Below, piece by piece: positions 18,857 through 28,375 of a stretch of DNA of 64,000 bases. Source of the DNA: Paenibacillus marchantiae (GTDB lineage Bacteria; Bacillota; Bacilli; Paenibacillales; Paenibacillaceae); contig NZ_CP118270.1 in NCBI RefSeq assembly GCF_028771845.1, forward strand, positions 372,001 through 436,000, read 5' to 3'. The translations under genes and the position numbers were made by a program. A model generated the notes under the pieces. It was not told where the DNA came from, made no database searches, and saw nothing but the letters and a program-made list of their open reading frames with translations. Every line of letters starts with the position of its first letter. The first letter of the stretch is position 1.

Positions 18857-20848
18857 CTATTCTGCGCGCAGTTCCAGCAATGCATCACGAAGTTCAGCAG
18901 CACGCTCAAACTGCAAGTTTTTGGCTGCGTCTTTCATCTCTGCCTCTAGGCGCTGAATAAGCGACTTACGTTCCTTCTTCGACATCTTCTCGGCAGCGCC
19001 TGTAAGATAGTCTTTCTTGGATTCGGCAACTTTGGTTGCTTCAATCACATCACGCACTTTTTTGCGAATCGTCTGTGGTGTAATGCCATGCTCCTCGTTA
19101 TACGCAATTTGGATCGCACGACGGCGTTCCGTTTCCTTCATCGCTTTTTCCATCGAATCTGTCACTTTGTCACCGTACAGGATAACTCGACCTTCACTGT
19201 TCCGCGCCGCCCGACCAATCGTTTGAATCAGTGAGCGTTCCGAACGTAAGAAGCCTTCTTTATCGGCATCCAAAATGGCTACCAGAGAAACTTCAGGAAG
19301 ATCCAGACCTTCCCGGAGCAAGTTGATTCCGATAAGGACATGGAAAACCCCCAGCCTTAGATCACGTAGAATCGCCATACGCTCCAATGTCTTGATCTCG
19401 GAGTGCAAATAACGTACCTTGATTCCGATCTCCTTCAGATAATCTGTTAAATCCTCGGACATCTTCTTCGTTAATGTTGTGATCAGGACCCGCTCGTCTT
19501 TCGCAATCCGGTCATTAATCTCACCGATCAGGTCATCGATCTGCCCCTTCGTTGGACGCAGTTCAATAATTGGATCAAGCAGACCGGTTGGACGAATGAT
19601 CTGTTGCACCATCGTATCCGTATGCTCAATCTCGTAAGGACCTGGTGTCGCAGATACATAGATAATCTGATCCATCTTCCCTTCAAACTCATCGAATTTG
19701 AGAGGGCGGTTATCCAGCGCAGATGGCAGACGGAATCCGTGATCAACCAGTACAGTCTTCCGTGCTTGGTCACCGTTATACATCGCACGGATCTGTGGAA
19801 GAGTCACGTGGGACTCATCGACCACAATCAACATATCATCCGGAAAATAGTCCATTAGCGTGTAAGGTGTATCGCCTCGTTCGCGGAATGTCAGTGGGCC
19901 GGAATAGTTTTCAATCCCTGAACAGAAGCCGACTTCTTTCATCATCTCGATATCGTACCGTGTACGTTGCTCCAGTCGCTGAGCCTCCAACAATTTCCCC
20001 TGTTCACGCAATACTTCAAGACGCTCTTCCAGTTCACGCTCAATATTCACTAGCGCAACCTTCATCGTCTCTTCCTGGGTTACGAAGTGAGATGCCGGGA
20101 ATATCGCAATGTGCTCACGTTCCCCAACCAGTTCTCCGGTTAACACATCAATCTCCGTAATTTTCTCAATCTCATCACCGAACAATTCCACCCGAATCGC
20201 ATGTTCACCCTTCGATGCCGGGAAAATCTCGATAACGTCACCGCGAACGCGGAACGTACCACGCACAAAGTTAATGTCATTTCGCTGATACTGAATCTCC
20301 ACCAGACGGGACAAAATCTGATTGCGCGGTTTCTCCATCCCTACCCGCAGGGACAGAAGCATGCTGGAATAGGAGTGCGGCGAACCCAAACCATAGATGC
20401 AGGATACACTCGCTACAATAATGACATCTCTGCGTTCAAACAATGAACTCGTAGCCGCATGGCGCAACTTATCGATCTCTTCATTGATACTTGAATCCTT
20501 CTCGATGTACGTATCCGAGGAAGGAATATAGGCCTCTGGCTGAAAGTAATCGTAGTAACTGACAAAATACTCAACCATGTTATTTGGAAAAAAGTCTTTG
20601 AACTCACTTGCAAGCTGAGCTGCCAGCGTTTTATTGTGGGCAATAATCAGTGTGGGACGTTGCAGCTTGGCAATCGTCTGTGCAATGGTGAACGTCTTAC
20701 CCGTACCGGTTGCACCCAGCAATGTCTGATATCTCTTCCCCTCCTGAACGCCCTTCACCAATTCTTCAATGGCTGCAGGCTGATCACCTTGGGGAGAAAA
20801 CTCTGATTCGATTTCGAACGTTTTGTCGCTCATTATAATATCGCTCAT
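18857..20848 (-). CDS. uvrB: Excinuclease ABC subunit B
   Basis: UvrB takes over the lesion from UvrA, verifies it and recruits UvrC. The 663 residues are full length. Walker [11 protein letters not shown] is near residue 42. The beta-hairpin and [12 protein letters not shown] follow. The DEAD-like box is VVDESH, the C-terminal helicase part contains QTIGRAARN, and the UVR (UvrC-binding) motif is at the C-terminus ([12 protein letters not shown]). AGGGTGA precedes ATG 20848; a second ATG five codons in has no site. A LexA-like sequence lies about 90 bp upstream. Confidence 0.98.
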   Translation of the reverse strand: MSDIIMSDKTFEIESEFSPQGDQPAAIEELVKGVQEGKRYQTLLGATGTGKTFTIAQTIAKLQRPTLIIAHNKTLAAQLASEFKDFFPNNMVEYFVSYYDYFQPEAYIPSSDTYIEKDSSINEEIDKLRHAATSSLFERRDVIIVASVSCIYGLGSPHSYSSMLLSLRVGMEKPRNQILSRLVEIQYQRNDINFVRGTFRVRGDVIEIFPASKGEHAIRVELFGDEIEKITEIDVLTGELVGEREHIAIFPASHFVTQEETMKVALVNIERELEERLEVLREQGKLLEAQRLEQRTRYDIEMMKEVGFCSGIENYSGPLTFRERGDTPYTLMDYFPDDMLIVVDESHVTLPQIRAMYNGDQARKTVLVDHGFRLPSALDNRPLKFDEFEGKMDQIIYVSATPGPYEIEHTDTMVQQIIRPTGLLDPIIELRPTKGQIDDLIGEINDRIAKDERVLITTLTKKMSEDLTDYLKEIGIKVRYLHSEIKTLERMAILRDLRLGVFHVLIGINLLREGLDLPEVSLVAILDADKEGFLRSERSLIQTIGRAARNSEGRVILYGDKVTDSMEKAMKETERRRAIQIAYNEEHGITPQTIRKKVRDVIEATKVAESKKDYLTGAAEKMSKKERKSLIQRLEAEMKDAAKNLQFERAAELRDALLELRAE

Positions 20849-20937
20849 TGCCGTATCTCACCCTATCGTCTAAAATAATAGTCACTATATATTGTCGAAG
20901 TTCCCCGAATTTACATATGGGAAAACTTATAGTAATA

Positions 20938-20951
20938 GGAATATTTGTTCC
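20938..20951 (-). promoter_or_regulatory. Putative LexA (SOS) box upstream of uvrB
   Basis: The minus strand reads GGAACAAATATTCC. It matches 12 of 14 positions of the B. subtilis LexA consensus CGAACRNRYGTTYC. It lies 90 bp before the uvrB ATG, and uvrB is a standard SOS gene in Bacilli. No convincing -35/-10 pair was found beside it. Confidence 0.4.
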
Positions 20952-21017
20952 CGTATAATTATACCTCGTCTGTGCAAGTGATGCAATCGCGAACTAAAGA
21001 TAGGAGTGGGTTAATTT

Positions 21018-21815
21018 ATGGATATTGCGACACTTATCGGCATTATTGCCGGGATTGCCGCAGTCATTAGTGGTTTTTTATGGGAAGGTGGCCAATTATC
21101 CGGTCTGATGCAAAAGACGGCTGCTCTAATTGTATTTGGTGGAACGATTGCCGCAGTTGTTGCCAGTTTCCCTGCACATCGGCTGCGTACGATTCCTGCT
21201 GCCCTCCGCATGGCCTTTGGGCGTAACAACAATGACACAAGCCAGTGGGTTGAAGAACTTGTAGATATGTCTTCAATCGCTCGCCGCTCAGGCGTGCTTG
21301 CACTGGAACGAAAAGTAATGGACCATCCGCATCCATTTTTGCAAGATGGTATTCAGATGGTTGTCGATGGCACAGATCAGGATGTTGTTCGCCAGATCAT
21401 GGAGATGGAGATTGATTCCGTCGAACAAAAATATGAAGGTTATGCCAAAATTTTTGAATCAGCAGGCGGTTATGCTCCAACGATGGGTATCATTGGTACC
21501 GTGATGGGACTTATTCAGGTACTCGGCAGCCTGACCGATCCTACTGGACTCGGCCCAGCGATTGCTGTTGCCTTTACCGCAACCCTCTACGGGGTCGCCA
21601 GTGCCAATCTTATCTTTTTACCCATTGCTTCCAAAATTAAATCCCGTGGAGCAGACGAAATTCAGACGATGGAAATGCTGCTCGAAGGCGTATTATCCAT
21701 CCAGAACGGGGAAAATCCTCAGCTTGTGCGTAAACGGCTGGAGTCCTTCACACTTACTCACCGCCAGATTACACGTCCTGTAGTGAAGGAGGGATTGGAT
21801 GAGTCGGCGCAGTAA
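21018..21815 (+). CDS. motA: Flagellar motor stator protein MotA (MotP-like possible)
   Basis: This is the four-helix stator subunit that conducts ions with MotB and pushes on FliG. It has 265 residues. Helices are at about 1-22 (IATLIGIIAGIAAVISGFLW) and 30-50. A cytoplasmic loop carries the basic and acidic residues that contact the rotor. The C-terminal pair contains YAPTMGIIGTVMGLIQVL and IAVAFTATLYGVASANLIF. AGGAG lies 11 bases before the ATG. It overlaps motB by 17 bp. The ion (proton or sodium) cannot be settled from the sequence alone. Both genes are convergent with the ABC operon and divergent from uvrB. Confidence 0.93.
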   Translation: MDIATLIGIIAGIAAVISGFLWEGGQLSGLMQKTAALIVFGGTIAAVVASFPAHRLRTIPAALRMAFGRNNNDTSQWVEELVDMSSIARRSGVLALERKVMDHPHPFLQDGIQMVVDGTDQDVVRQIMEMEIDSVEQKYEGYAKIFESAGGYAPTMGIIGTVMGLIQVLGSLTDPTGLGPAIAVAFTATLYGVASANLIFLPIASKIKSRGADEIQTMEMLLEGVLSIQNGENPQLVRKRLESFTLTHRQITRPVVKEGLDESAQ

Positions 21816-22641
21816 ACGGCGCGGAAAACGTGAACCTGGAGATCATCGAGATCGCTGGATGATTACCTATGCCGATCTCATTACTCTGCTGCTGATCTTT
21901 TTTGTGATCATGTATGCCATGAGCCATCTGGATTCTGGTAAATACGATGTGGTTACTCAATCGTTGCAAAATACTTTCAACCAATCCAACTCCCTGCTCG
22001 ATCAAGGTGAAGGTATTGGTGGTACAGCTGGACAAGCTATTACCAAGAATCCGCCTTCCCAGATTCAGGGCGAAGACCCCGGAGAAGGCAAAGGACCCTC
22101 TTCCGGCTCCGAGACAAGTAAGCCAGATGATGACGATCAGCCACTTACGGAGCGTGAAGAGCAATTCAGATCACAGGAGCAGGAGCTGCAAAATCTGTTC
22201 AATGTGATTACCCAGTATATCGAGGACAATAAACTGGAAAATCAGATTTTTGTTGCGGACAAGCCGCAAGGCATCTCTATCACACTCAGCGACCGCTTCC
22301 TGTTTGATCAGGGAAAAGCCGCACTCAAAAGTGATGCTTCACCCACACTAAGCAAATTGGCAAGCCTGTTCCGTGATCTGAGCACCGTTGTTAGCATTGA
22401 AGGGCATACGGATAACGTTCCTGTCGGGGCGAACGCTACCTATAAAGACAATTGGGAGCTTTCCGGTGAACGCGCACTGTCTGTATTACGATTTTTTCTC
22501 GATAAAGAAAAGCTTGACCCTGACGGCTTTCAATATGCCGGATACGCGGATACGCGCCCAACTGGGGATAATACTACCGCCGCAGGGCGGCAAAAAAATA
22601 GACGGGTGGAAATCACCGTCTTGCGTCAACTCCAGCCTTAA
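21799..22641 (+). CDS. motB: Flagellar motor stator protein MotB (MotS-like possible)
   Basis: This 280-residue partner of MotA has a basic N-terminus (SRRSKRRGKR). A single membrane helix follows, WMITYADLITLLLIFFVIMY, which holds the ion-binding Asp in YAD. A Pro/Gly/acidic linker comes next, at about residues 75-125. A C-terminal OmpA-like peptidoglycan-binding domain contains IEGHTDNVPV and the NRRVEI end. It anchors the stator to the wall. GGAGGGAT precedes the ATG, inside the end of motA, so the two are coupled. Confidence 0.94.
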   Translation: MSRRSKRRGKREPGDHRDRWMITYADLITLLLIFFVIMYAMSHLDSGKYDVVTQSLQNTFNQSNSLLDQGEGIGGTAGQAITKNPPSQIQGEDPGEGKGPSSGSETSKPDDDDQPLTEREEQFRSQEQELQNLFNVITQYIEDNKLENQIFVADKPQGISITLSDRFLFDQGKAALKSDASPTLSKLASLFRDLSTVVSIEGHTDNVPVGANATYKDNWELSGERALSVLRFFLDKEKLDPDGFQYAGYADTRPTGDNTTAAGRQKNRRVEITVLRQLQP

Positions 22642-22679
22642 CTTCCAACATTTCGTATGGACCACCTTTGCTCTATTAT

Positions 22680-22730
22680 AAAAAGCACGTTCTTACTGAA
22701 TTCGATTCAGCAGAACGTGCTTTTTGTTTT
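22680..22730. terminator. Bidirectional terminator between motB and the ABC operon
   Basis: AAAAAGCACGTTCT pairs with AGAACGTGCTTTTT around an inner CTGAATTCGATTCAG loop. There are T-tracts on both strands between the convergent genes. Confidence 0.93.
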
Positions 22731-22821
22731 TACTTCTATACTTTTATTGCTAAAATTTTTATTCGTTTTACAGCAATGGCACACGATGTGATTACCTTCA
22801 TCATACAAACGATTCACACTA

Positions 22822-24000
22822 TTACGCATCTACGCCTGGCTGGCTGGGACGAAGAATCGCAGAACCGACCGTCAGCAAAATGGCTGCCATGCCAAACAGA
22901 ATCAGCAGCGGTAGGGCAATGTCCGACAACGTACCGCCAGCAGAGATCGTTTCCACTGCTTGAATCGCCCATTTCTGCGGAACAAAATTAGCGAGTTTTT
23001 GCATGTAATCCGGCATGATCGACAGCGGCCAGAAACAGCCACCAATCATACACGTCGGTGTGATAATCAGAGAATTCAGCATGGTTGCATTTTTGGATTC
23101 ACGAATCAAGCCGGCAACCGTACTCGCAATCCCCATGGAGACCAGCATAAATGCGGCCAAAATAAGCAGATGGATGACAAATGGAATCCCCGCATCATAA
23201 TGAAGCACCCATCTGCTAATCCCCAGTACCAAAACAATTTGGATTAATCCGATCGCAAAACTCCCCAGAAAATTGCCCAGTGCGATTTCATAGGCGCGGA
23301 CCGGAGCCGTGTAGACTCTTGCCATCGTCCGCTGCCTGCGGTCTTCCATAATAACAGCAACTGTACTGGTCAGCAGACCCATCATGAACATAATCGTAAA
23401 TCCGGTCACGTTGTTCAAACCCGGTTTTGGATAAATCTTCAGCTCAGTTGCTTCACCCGAAATTTGATGTTTGCCTAGTTCAAGTAACAATTCTTTAAAT
23501 TTTGCTTGGGCCAGAGTTGGATCAGGAGTCTCACCCGATGCCGCATCTGTCGCTGCCAATACTGCCGAAGCAGATTGTCTCAATCCCGCTGCCAAACCTT
23601 CAACCGCAGCCCTCAAAGTATAGGAGCTTTCACTGACACGAAGTTCCACTAGCTGAACTTCAGGTTGTTTGTCTTGCAGTAAATTGTCCGTGTAATGCGC
23701 CGGGATGACGAGTCCTGAACTCCCCCTTTGCTGCGCGATGGCTTCATTAACTTCCCCAACGGTTTTCATGGGTTTGAGCAAATATTCCTCTTTGCGGCCA
23801 AGCTCATCCAAGATCCATCTGCCTGCTGCACCCTGATCCTCGTTTACATAAGGAATGACGGCACGTGTTCCCTCCTCGCTCCCAAACAGCGCAATTGTAC
23901 CTGTGACGACAAGGCAAGGAAGAAGAAAGAACGTGATGAAACCCCGTTTTCGCAATATCGTGCGCCGGATCATCAACCAGGCAATATTGAGGCTATTCAT
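22822..24000 (-). CDS. ABC-2 type export permease, LnrN-like
   Basis: This 392-residue membrane protein has one N-terminal helix (FITFFLLPCLVVTGTIALFG), a roughly 170-residue extracytoplasmic domain, then five or six helices, the usual ABC-2 exporter layout. The ISGEATELKIYPKPGLNN segment precedes the membrane core. Its start overlaps the upstream permease by 8 bp. Gene order (ATPase, 396-aa permease, 392-aa permease) and sizes resemble LnrLMN, the B. subtilis linearmycin exporter. The substrate is therefore likely a lipid-like antibiotic or membrane-active compound; that is inference. Confidence 0.85.
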   Translation of the reverse strand: MNSLNIAWLMIRRTILRKRGFITFFLLPCLVVTGTIALFGSEEGTRAVIPYVNEDQGAAGRWILDELGRKEEYLLKPMKTVGEVNEAIAQQRGSSGLVIPAHYTDNLLQDKQPEVQLVELRVSESSYTLRAAVEGLAAGLRQSASAVLAATDAASGETPDPTLAQAKFKELLLELGKHQISGEATELKIYPKPGLNNVTGFTIMFMMGLLTSTVAVIMEDRRQRTMARVYTAPVRAYEIALGNFLGSFAIGLIQIVLVLGISRWVLHYDAGIPFVIHLLILAAFMLVSMGIASTVAGLIRESKNATMLNSLIITPTCMIGGCFWPLSIMPDYMQKLANFVPQKWAIQAVETISAGGTLSDIALPLLILFGMAAILLTVGSAILRPSQPGVDA

Positions 24001-25183
24001 AGCGATATCCCGCCTTTCTATATATCATTGCCGCTGCCGCCACCATTACCGCACATACCGCACTAAGCATCATGATGCTGTACATAATCTCACTTACGGG
24101 AGCGTTCAGCATCATCCGCAGGAAACTTTGTAGAGCCCAGTGATTCACCGTAAATTCACTTATTCGCTGTACAAAACCAACGGCAATGGGTGAAAATCCA
24201 CCGCTAATAAACGTCATGGCAATAATGAAGCCTTGAAGAGCGGCACTTGCCGATGCAGCATTTTTGCAAATTAGGGCAACGATCACGCCTAGAGTCATGG
24301 AAGCCAGCGTAATCAGCACACAGATCAGAACAATCAACCCTGGATGTGTGCCCCAGTTCACACCATATAACCAATGCGTCACCAGTACGATAATGATGGC
24401 CTGCAAGAAAGCAATTAGGCTGTTGCCTGCAATTTTCCCTGCAAAAATGACCCCATTGCCTATTGGAGCTGCCTGTAAGCGAGTTAGCGTTTTTTTGTCC
24501 CGTTCACCAAACAGGCTGTTGCTGGTTGTCAAACCCGAGTAAAGCATGAACATGGCGAGCATGGAAGCCGCATAATATTGTGAAGCGCTATAAGAGGTGC
24601 CCACTTCTCCGGGACTGCTGACGGCTATATATGAAGAGTTCGCGCTATTGGTCTGTGAATGCTCAGCCATTGCAGCTACTGCGTCAGGACCTAACACTTT
24701 CGCCGCAGCGACCTGTCTGTTCAGTTCATCCGTGAACCGCGTAAACAAAGTCTCACCCACAACATTTAGCGTGCCATCCTTCCCCAGTATCCATTGCAAC
24801 CTCGCCTCTTCCCCCTCCATGACCTGCTCTTCCAGATCTGATGGGACAATTACGGCAAAATCCAGATCACCACGTCTAAGTGCACTTACAGCCTCTTTTT
24901 CAGTAGGTATGTTCTGTACCTTCATCATTTCGCTTACTGCCAAAGATGTCACAAATGTATTTAGTGCTTTACTGATCGCATCTGAACCGGAATTCTTCTC
25001 AGTTTGAATGATCCCTACTCTCACCGGGTCAGGAATGGCTTCATTTGCCGACCCCATTGTACTGGAAAGAGCAGTACCCAATATAAAGATGAGCAGCAGC
25101 GGCAGGATAAACAGATTCAGCAGAACGGAGCGAATTCTCAGAATCCTTCTCAACTCAAAGATGCAAATATGCCATATCTTCAT
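23993..25183 (-). CDS. ABC-2 type export permease, LnrM-like
   Basis: This 396-residue protein has the same architecture as its neighbour: an N-terminal helix (VLLNLFILPLLLIFILGTAL), a large outer domain with ISKALNTFVTSLAVSEMM, then a helical core with SASQYYAASMLAMFMLYSGL and TLASMTLGVIVALICK. It probably forms a heterodimer with the downstream permease. It starts 11 bp after the ATPase stop and overlaps the next gene, so all three are one operon. Confidence 0.86.
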   Translation of the reverse strand: MKIWHICIFELRRILRIRSVLLNLFILPLLLIFILGTALSSTMGSANEAIPDPVRVGIIQTEKNSGSDAISKALNTFVTSLAVSEMMKVQNIPTEKEAVSALRRGDLDFAVIVPSDLEEQVMEGEEARLQWILGKDGTLNVVGETLFTRFTDELNRQVAAAKVLGPDAVAAMAEHSQTNSANSSYIAVSSPGEVGTSYSASQYYAASMLAMFMLYSGLTTSNSLFGERDKKTLTRLQAAPIGNGVIFAGKIAGNSLIAFLQAIIIVLVTHWLYGVNWGTHPGLIVLICVLITLASMTLGVIVALICKNAASASAALQGFIIAMTFISGGFSPIAVGFVQRISEFTVNHWALQSFLRMMLNAPVSEIMYSIMMLSAVCAVMVAAAAMIYRKAGYRYE

Positions 25184-25194
25184 CTGAGATCCTC

Positions 25195-26130
25195 CTAGTC
25201 CCGAAGCGTACGTCCGGTCAGATTGAGGAAGAGCGTTTCCAGATCAGGCTCTTCGACCTTGAGCGATTGAATGGAGATTTCATGTTTGCTGCAAATGAAG
25301 AGCATATCCTGTAGATCCTGCTGTGCAGAAGGCAGCGTAACGGTCAATGTATCGTCTGATACTTCTACCGCCCGCACACGGGGGTGAAGCTTCAACTCCT
25401 CCACAACATCGGGACCAATGCCCAAAGTGGTGAGCACTATTTTTTCCTCAGATGCAACCCGTTCTCTCAGCTCTGCTTCGGTGCCACAGGCGATGATATG
25501 CCCCTGATCCATAATCGCTACCCGGTGACTGATTGCAGCAACTTCCTCCATGTAGTGACTTGTATAAATGATGGTTGATCCCATCTGGTTAAGCGTACGG
25601 ACCGACTCCAAAATATGATTCCGCGATTGCGGGTCAATGCCCACTGTTGGTTCATCCATAATAATTAAATCCGGCCGATGCATAATGGCACACGCAATGT
25701 TCAGCCTGCGTTTCATACCGCCGGAGAAAGTGGACGGGGCATCCTTCGCTTTGTCCTGCAAACCTACAAATTCGAGGGATTCCTGCACTCGTTCTTTAAG
25801 CATTTTTCCACGGAGTCCATATAGTCGGGCAAAAAAAGTTACATTCTCCGCAGCGGTCATCGTTTCATATAGAGCCAGATCCTGTGGTACCAGTCCGATT
25901 TTGCGTTTCACTTCAAGTGGCCGTTCCTTGACCGATATGCCATCCAACCGAATTTCACCCTGATCCATATTTAAAAGACCGGCAATCATGCTAATGGTGG
26001 TACTTTTCCCTGCTCCATTGGGTCCAAGCAATCCAAAAATTTCACCTTTACCGACACTCAGATTTAAATGATCCACTGACAGCTTGCTACCGTATCTTTT
26101 CACGACATGATCCACTTCAAGCATAGCCAT
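25195..26130 (-). CDS. ABC transporter ATP-binding protein, LnrL-like
   Basis: This 311-residue exporter ATPase carries Walker A GLLGPNGAGKST near residue 36, the Q-loop in LVPQDLALY, signature FSGGMKRRLNIA, Walker B LIIMDEPTVGID and the switch His in YTSHYMEE. A roughly 85-residue C-terminal extension is typical of the DrrA/CcmA-type exporter ATPases. It is the first gene of the operon and is divergent from a two-component system across a 209-bp spacer, the classic layout for inducible drug export. A weak minus promoter (TTCGCA-16-TACAAT) may lie at 26185-26212. Confidence 0.9.
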   Translation of the reverse strand: MAMLEVDHVVKRYGSKLSVDHLNLSVGKGEIFGLLGPNGAGKSTTISMIAGLLNMDQGEIRLDGISVKERPLEVKRKIGLVPQDLALYETMTAAENVTFFARLYGLRGKMLKERVQESLEFVGLQDKAKDAPSTFSGGMKRRLNIACAIMHRPDLIIMDEPTVGIDPQSRNHILESVRTLNQMGSTIIYTSHYMEEVAAISHRVAIMDQGHIIACGTEAELRERVASEEKIVLTTLGIGPDVVEELKLHPRVRAVEVSDDTLTVTLPSAQQDLQDMLFICSKHEISIQSLKVEEPDLETLFLNLTGRTLRD

Positions 26131-26233
26131 AGATTATACACTCCTCTTCCGTCCAGCTTCCTGCGACTGGATTTTCATATCTGTATTGTAACGAATTGTG
26201 ATCTTCTGCGAAGGTACGAAAGGTCATGAAACA

Positions 26234-26253
26234 AAGGTGACTTAAGTCATCTT
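26234..26253. promoter_or_regulatory. Palindromic operator candidate between the ABC operon and the two-component system
   Basis: AAGGTGACTTAAGTCATCTT is a 20-bp inverted repeat with one mismatched pair, centred at 26243/26244. It overlaps the -35 region of the plus-strand promoter and lies upstream of the minus-strand genes, a natural place for the LuxR-type regulator encoded at 27628 to bind. Confidence 0.6.
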
Positions 26254-26281
26254 CGGATGGGAAAACTGCCTATGATATAAT
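26252..26281 (+). promoter_or_regulatory. Extended -10 promoter of the two-component system
   Basis: TATAAT at 26276-26281 is preceded by TGA (extended -10). A weak -35 TTCGGA lies 18 bases upstream. A weak -35 under a palindrome suggests activator control. Confidence 0.55.
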
Positions 26282-26339
26282 CGACATAGATAACCGGAAG
26301 GTATACCTTCACTTCTAAAATAAAGGATGTCTCTGACAT

Positions 26340-27614
26340 ATGCCGATGCGGTTGCTGCAATACGGTTTACTCATAGTTCCTGCGGTCCTGTACATTCTGG
26401 TGCTACCCCTGGAACAAGAAGATAGCTATACTCTGTATATTATCATTGCGCTAGGACTCGCGGTGTGGAAAGACTTCTCCCGTTCAGGTATGCAGCGTTT
26501 GCTGCTTGCGGCCGAAATCCTCTTCAGCTGCTGGCTGATCGCTCTATATGGCCCATTTATGTTTTTCCTCTCCTTATCTGCGCTTTATGTGTACATGTAC
26601 AGACTGGATAGGACCCAACGGTGGTTAATGCTCGCCATTCAGCTTATCGCCAGCAATACCGCGTTACATTGGTATTACGCCCCACCACAGGAGCTTCATG
26701 CATGGCTTACACTTCACACCAACACGGCCATTCCTTTTAGCTTCACCCAAGAGACAATGGCTCGGGTTGCAGGTAACTTGCTTCTGCTCATCACCGCAAC
26801 ACTCTCTTGGCAGGGTTCTAGAAGCGCCAGCAGCCGTGGGCAGCTTGAACAGGTATACGATGAGCTGCGCAGTAAACATTACGAGCTTCAGGAGGCACGC
26901 GAACAATTGCTGCAATTCACGAAGCAACTTGAAGGAGCGGCACAGGTTGAGGAACGTACCCGGATATCCAGACAGCTTCATGATGATATTGGTCATCGCC
27001 TAATTCGCACCAAAATGATGTCTGAGGCAGCCCTCCTCACCCTACCTATACACCCAGAACAGGGCACGGAAATGGTGAGACAGATTCGGGATCAATTGGC
27101 CGCCAGTATGGATGACATGCGAACCACGCTTCACAAATTGCGGCCTGACTCATATATATCCGATGCCTACGCACTAGATCGTCTGCTTGAAGACGTTGGA
27201 AGGGAAACGGGTGTTAAAACGCGTTACGAAGTGCGTGGTCATTCACATGTACTCTATCCCAGTATGCAAATCGTTTTGTACAAAAATGCAAAAGAGGCCC
27301 TGACCAATGCCCTCCGTCATGGAAATGCCACTACGATTACAGTGGAACTGGAATTTGGAGAAAGAGAAATCTGTATGTCTATCATCAACGATGGGAAGAT
27401 CCATACCCTTTCCACCAAGGAACAAACGAAAGGAAGACATGAAAGATCTCGTGCTAACCCGGGCGTAAAGTCAGAGTCTACAGGCCTCGGCATGGGGCTC
27501 GAAGGAATGCGCCTACGCACACAGTTGGTTGGTGGGAAACTGGAGATCAAGTCGGACTATCCCTATACGGTGATTACACGCCTACCCATGGCAAACAAAG
27601 CTGAACTGATCTGA
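26340..27614 (+). CDS. Sensor histidine kinase, LnrJ-like (HisKA_3 type)
   Basis: This 424-residue membrane kinase has five or so N-terminal helices (residues 1-165) with almost no extracytoplasmic domain, so the signal is probably sensed in the membrane, perhaps through the exporter. A coiled coil (LEQVYDELRSKHYELQEARE) leads to the phospho-acceptor box RISRQLHDDIGHRL. The ATPase domain has an N-box in LYKNAKEALTNALRHGN and a G-box in GLGMGLEGM. AAAGGATG lies upstream of the ATG. It is followed 13 bp later by its response regulator. Confidence 0.88.
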   Translation: MPMRLLQYGLLIVPAVLYILVLPLEQEDSYTLYIIIALGLAVWKDFSRSGMQRLLLAAEILFSCWLIALYGPFMFFLSLSALYVYMYRLDRTQRWLMLAIQLIASNTALHWYYAPPQELHAWLTLHTNTAIPFSFTQETMARVAGNLLLLITATLSWQGSRSASSRGQLEQVYDELRSKHYELQEAREQLLQFTKQLEGAAQVEERTRISRQLHDDIGHRLIRTKMMSEAALLTLPIHPEQGTEMVRQIRDQLAASMDDMRTTLHKLRPDSYISDAYALDRLLEDVGRETGVKTRYEVRGHSHVLYPSMQIVLYKNAKEALTNALRHGNATTITVELEFGEREICMSIINDGKIHTLSTKEQTKGRHERSRANPGVKSESTGLGMGLEGMRLRTQLVGGKLEIKSDYPYTVITRLPMANKAELI

Positions 27615-27627
27615 AAAAGGAAGTGAT

Positions 27628-28323
27628 TTGCTCATGTCTGACCTGAATGAATTAAATAACTCGAGCCATTCTGTTCACCCTCAGTCCATTCGGCTGATGC
27701 TTGCGGATGATGATTCCTTTATCCGTGAAAGTCTCAAAGTCCTGCTTGGACTCGACTCCGGCATTACCGTTACAGGTACAGCTTCAAACGGCCGGGAAGC
27801 TCTGGAACTGCTGGAGTCAGGAACAATTGCCGACGTTGTACTTATGGATATTCGCATGCCAGATTGTGATGGAGTTGAAGGTACCCGAATCATTAAAACA
27901 CGTTTCCCTGAAGTGCGTGTACTGATGCTTACCACGTTTGACGATGATGAGTATATTATCCAGGCTTTGCAAAACGGAGCCAGCGGTTATTTGCTCAAAA
28001 ATGTGCCACCTGACCGGATCATTCAGGGCATCAAGACTGTACATAACGGGGATATGTTGATTCATCCCGATATTGCTCGTAAGCTCGCGAGTCTACTTCG
28101 TCCTGCTGCAGCGCCTCAGACACATGAACCCATAGACTCTTACGGACTAACCCGTATGGAGCTAGCTGTTGCGGAGGCTATATCAGAAGGGCTGTCCAAT
28201 AAAGAAATTGCCGCGAAGCTATTCTTAAGTGAAGGCACGGTCAAAAACTATGTTACGGATATTCTCGGCAAGCTTAGTTTGCGCGACCGGACTCAAATCG
28301 CCATTTTCATGTTGAAAAAGTAG
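27628..28323 (+). CDS. NarL/LuxR-type response regulator, LnrK-like
   Basis: This 231-residue protein has a receiver domain (ADDDSFIRESLK; phospho-acceptor Asp in VVLMDIRMP; Lys in GYLLKN) and a C-terminal LuxR helix-turn-helix (GLSNKEIAAKLFLSEGTVKN). The start is either TTG 27628, with AAGGAAG at ideal spacing, or ATG 27634. Phosphorylated by the kinase upstream, it probably binds the divergent spacer and controls the exporter. A bidirectional terminator follows. Confidence 0.9.
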   Translation: MLMSDLNELNNSSHSVHPQSIRLMLADDDSFIRESLKVLLGLDSGITVTGTASNGREALELLESGTIADVVLMDIRMPDCDGVEGTRIIKTRFPEVRVLMLTTFDDDEYIIQALQNGASGYLLKNVPPDRIIQGIKTVHNGDMLIHPDIARKLASLLRPAAAPQTHEPIDSYGLTRMELAVAEAISEGLSNKEIAAKLFLSEGTVKNYVTDILGKLSLRDRTQIAIFMLKK

Positions 28324-28325
28324 CA

Positions 28326-28372
28326 AAAAGGGTATTTCCCTCGCCTAATATGGCGGAGGAAATACCCTTTCT
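28326..28372. terminator. Bidirectional terminator between the response regulator and minJ
   Basis: AAAGGGTATTTCC(CTC)GCC pairs with GGCGGAGGAAATACCCTTT around TAATAT, between convergent genes. Confidence 0.92.
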
Positions 28373-28375
28373 TCA

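Noticed and set aside
20954..20959. TATAAT as a motA promoter
   Set aside because: There is no acceptable -35 at 16-19 bases, and no sigma-D pattern before motA.
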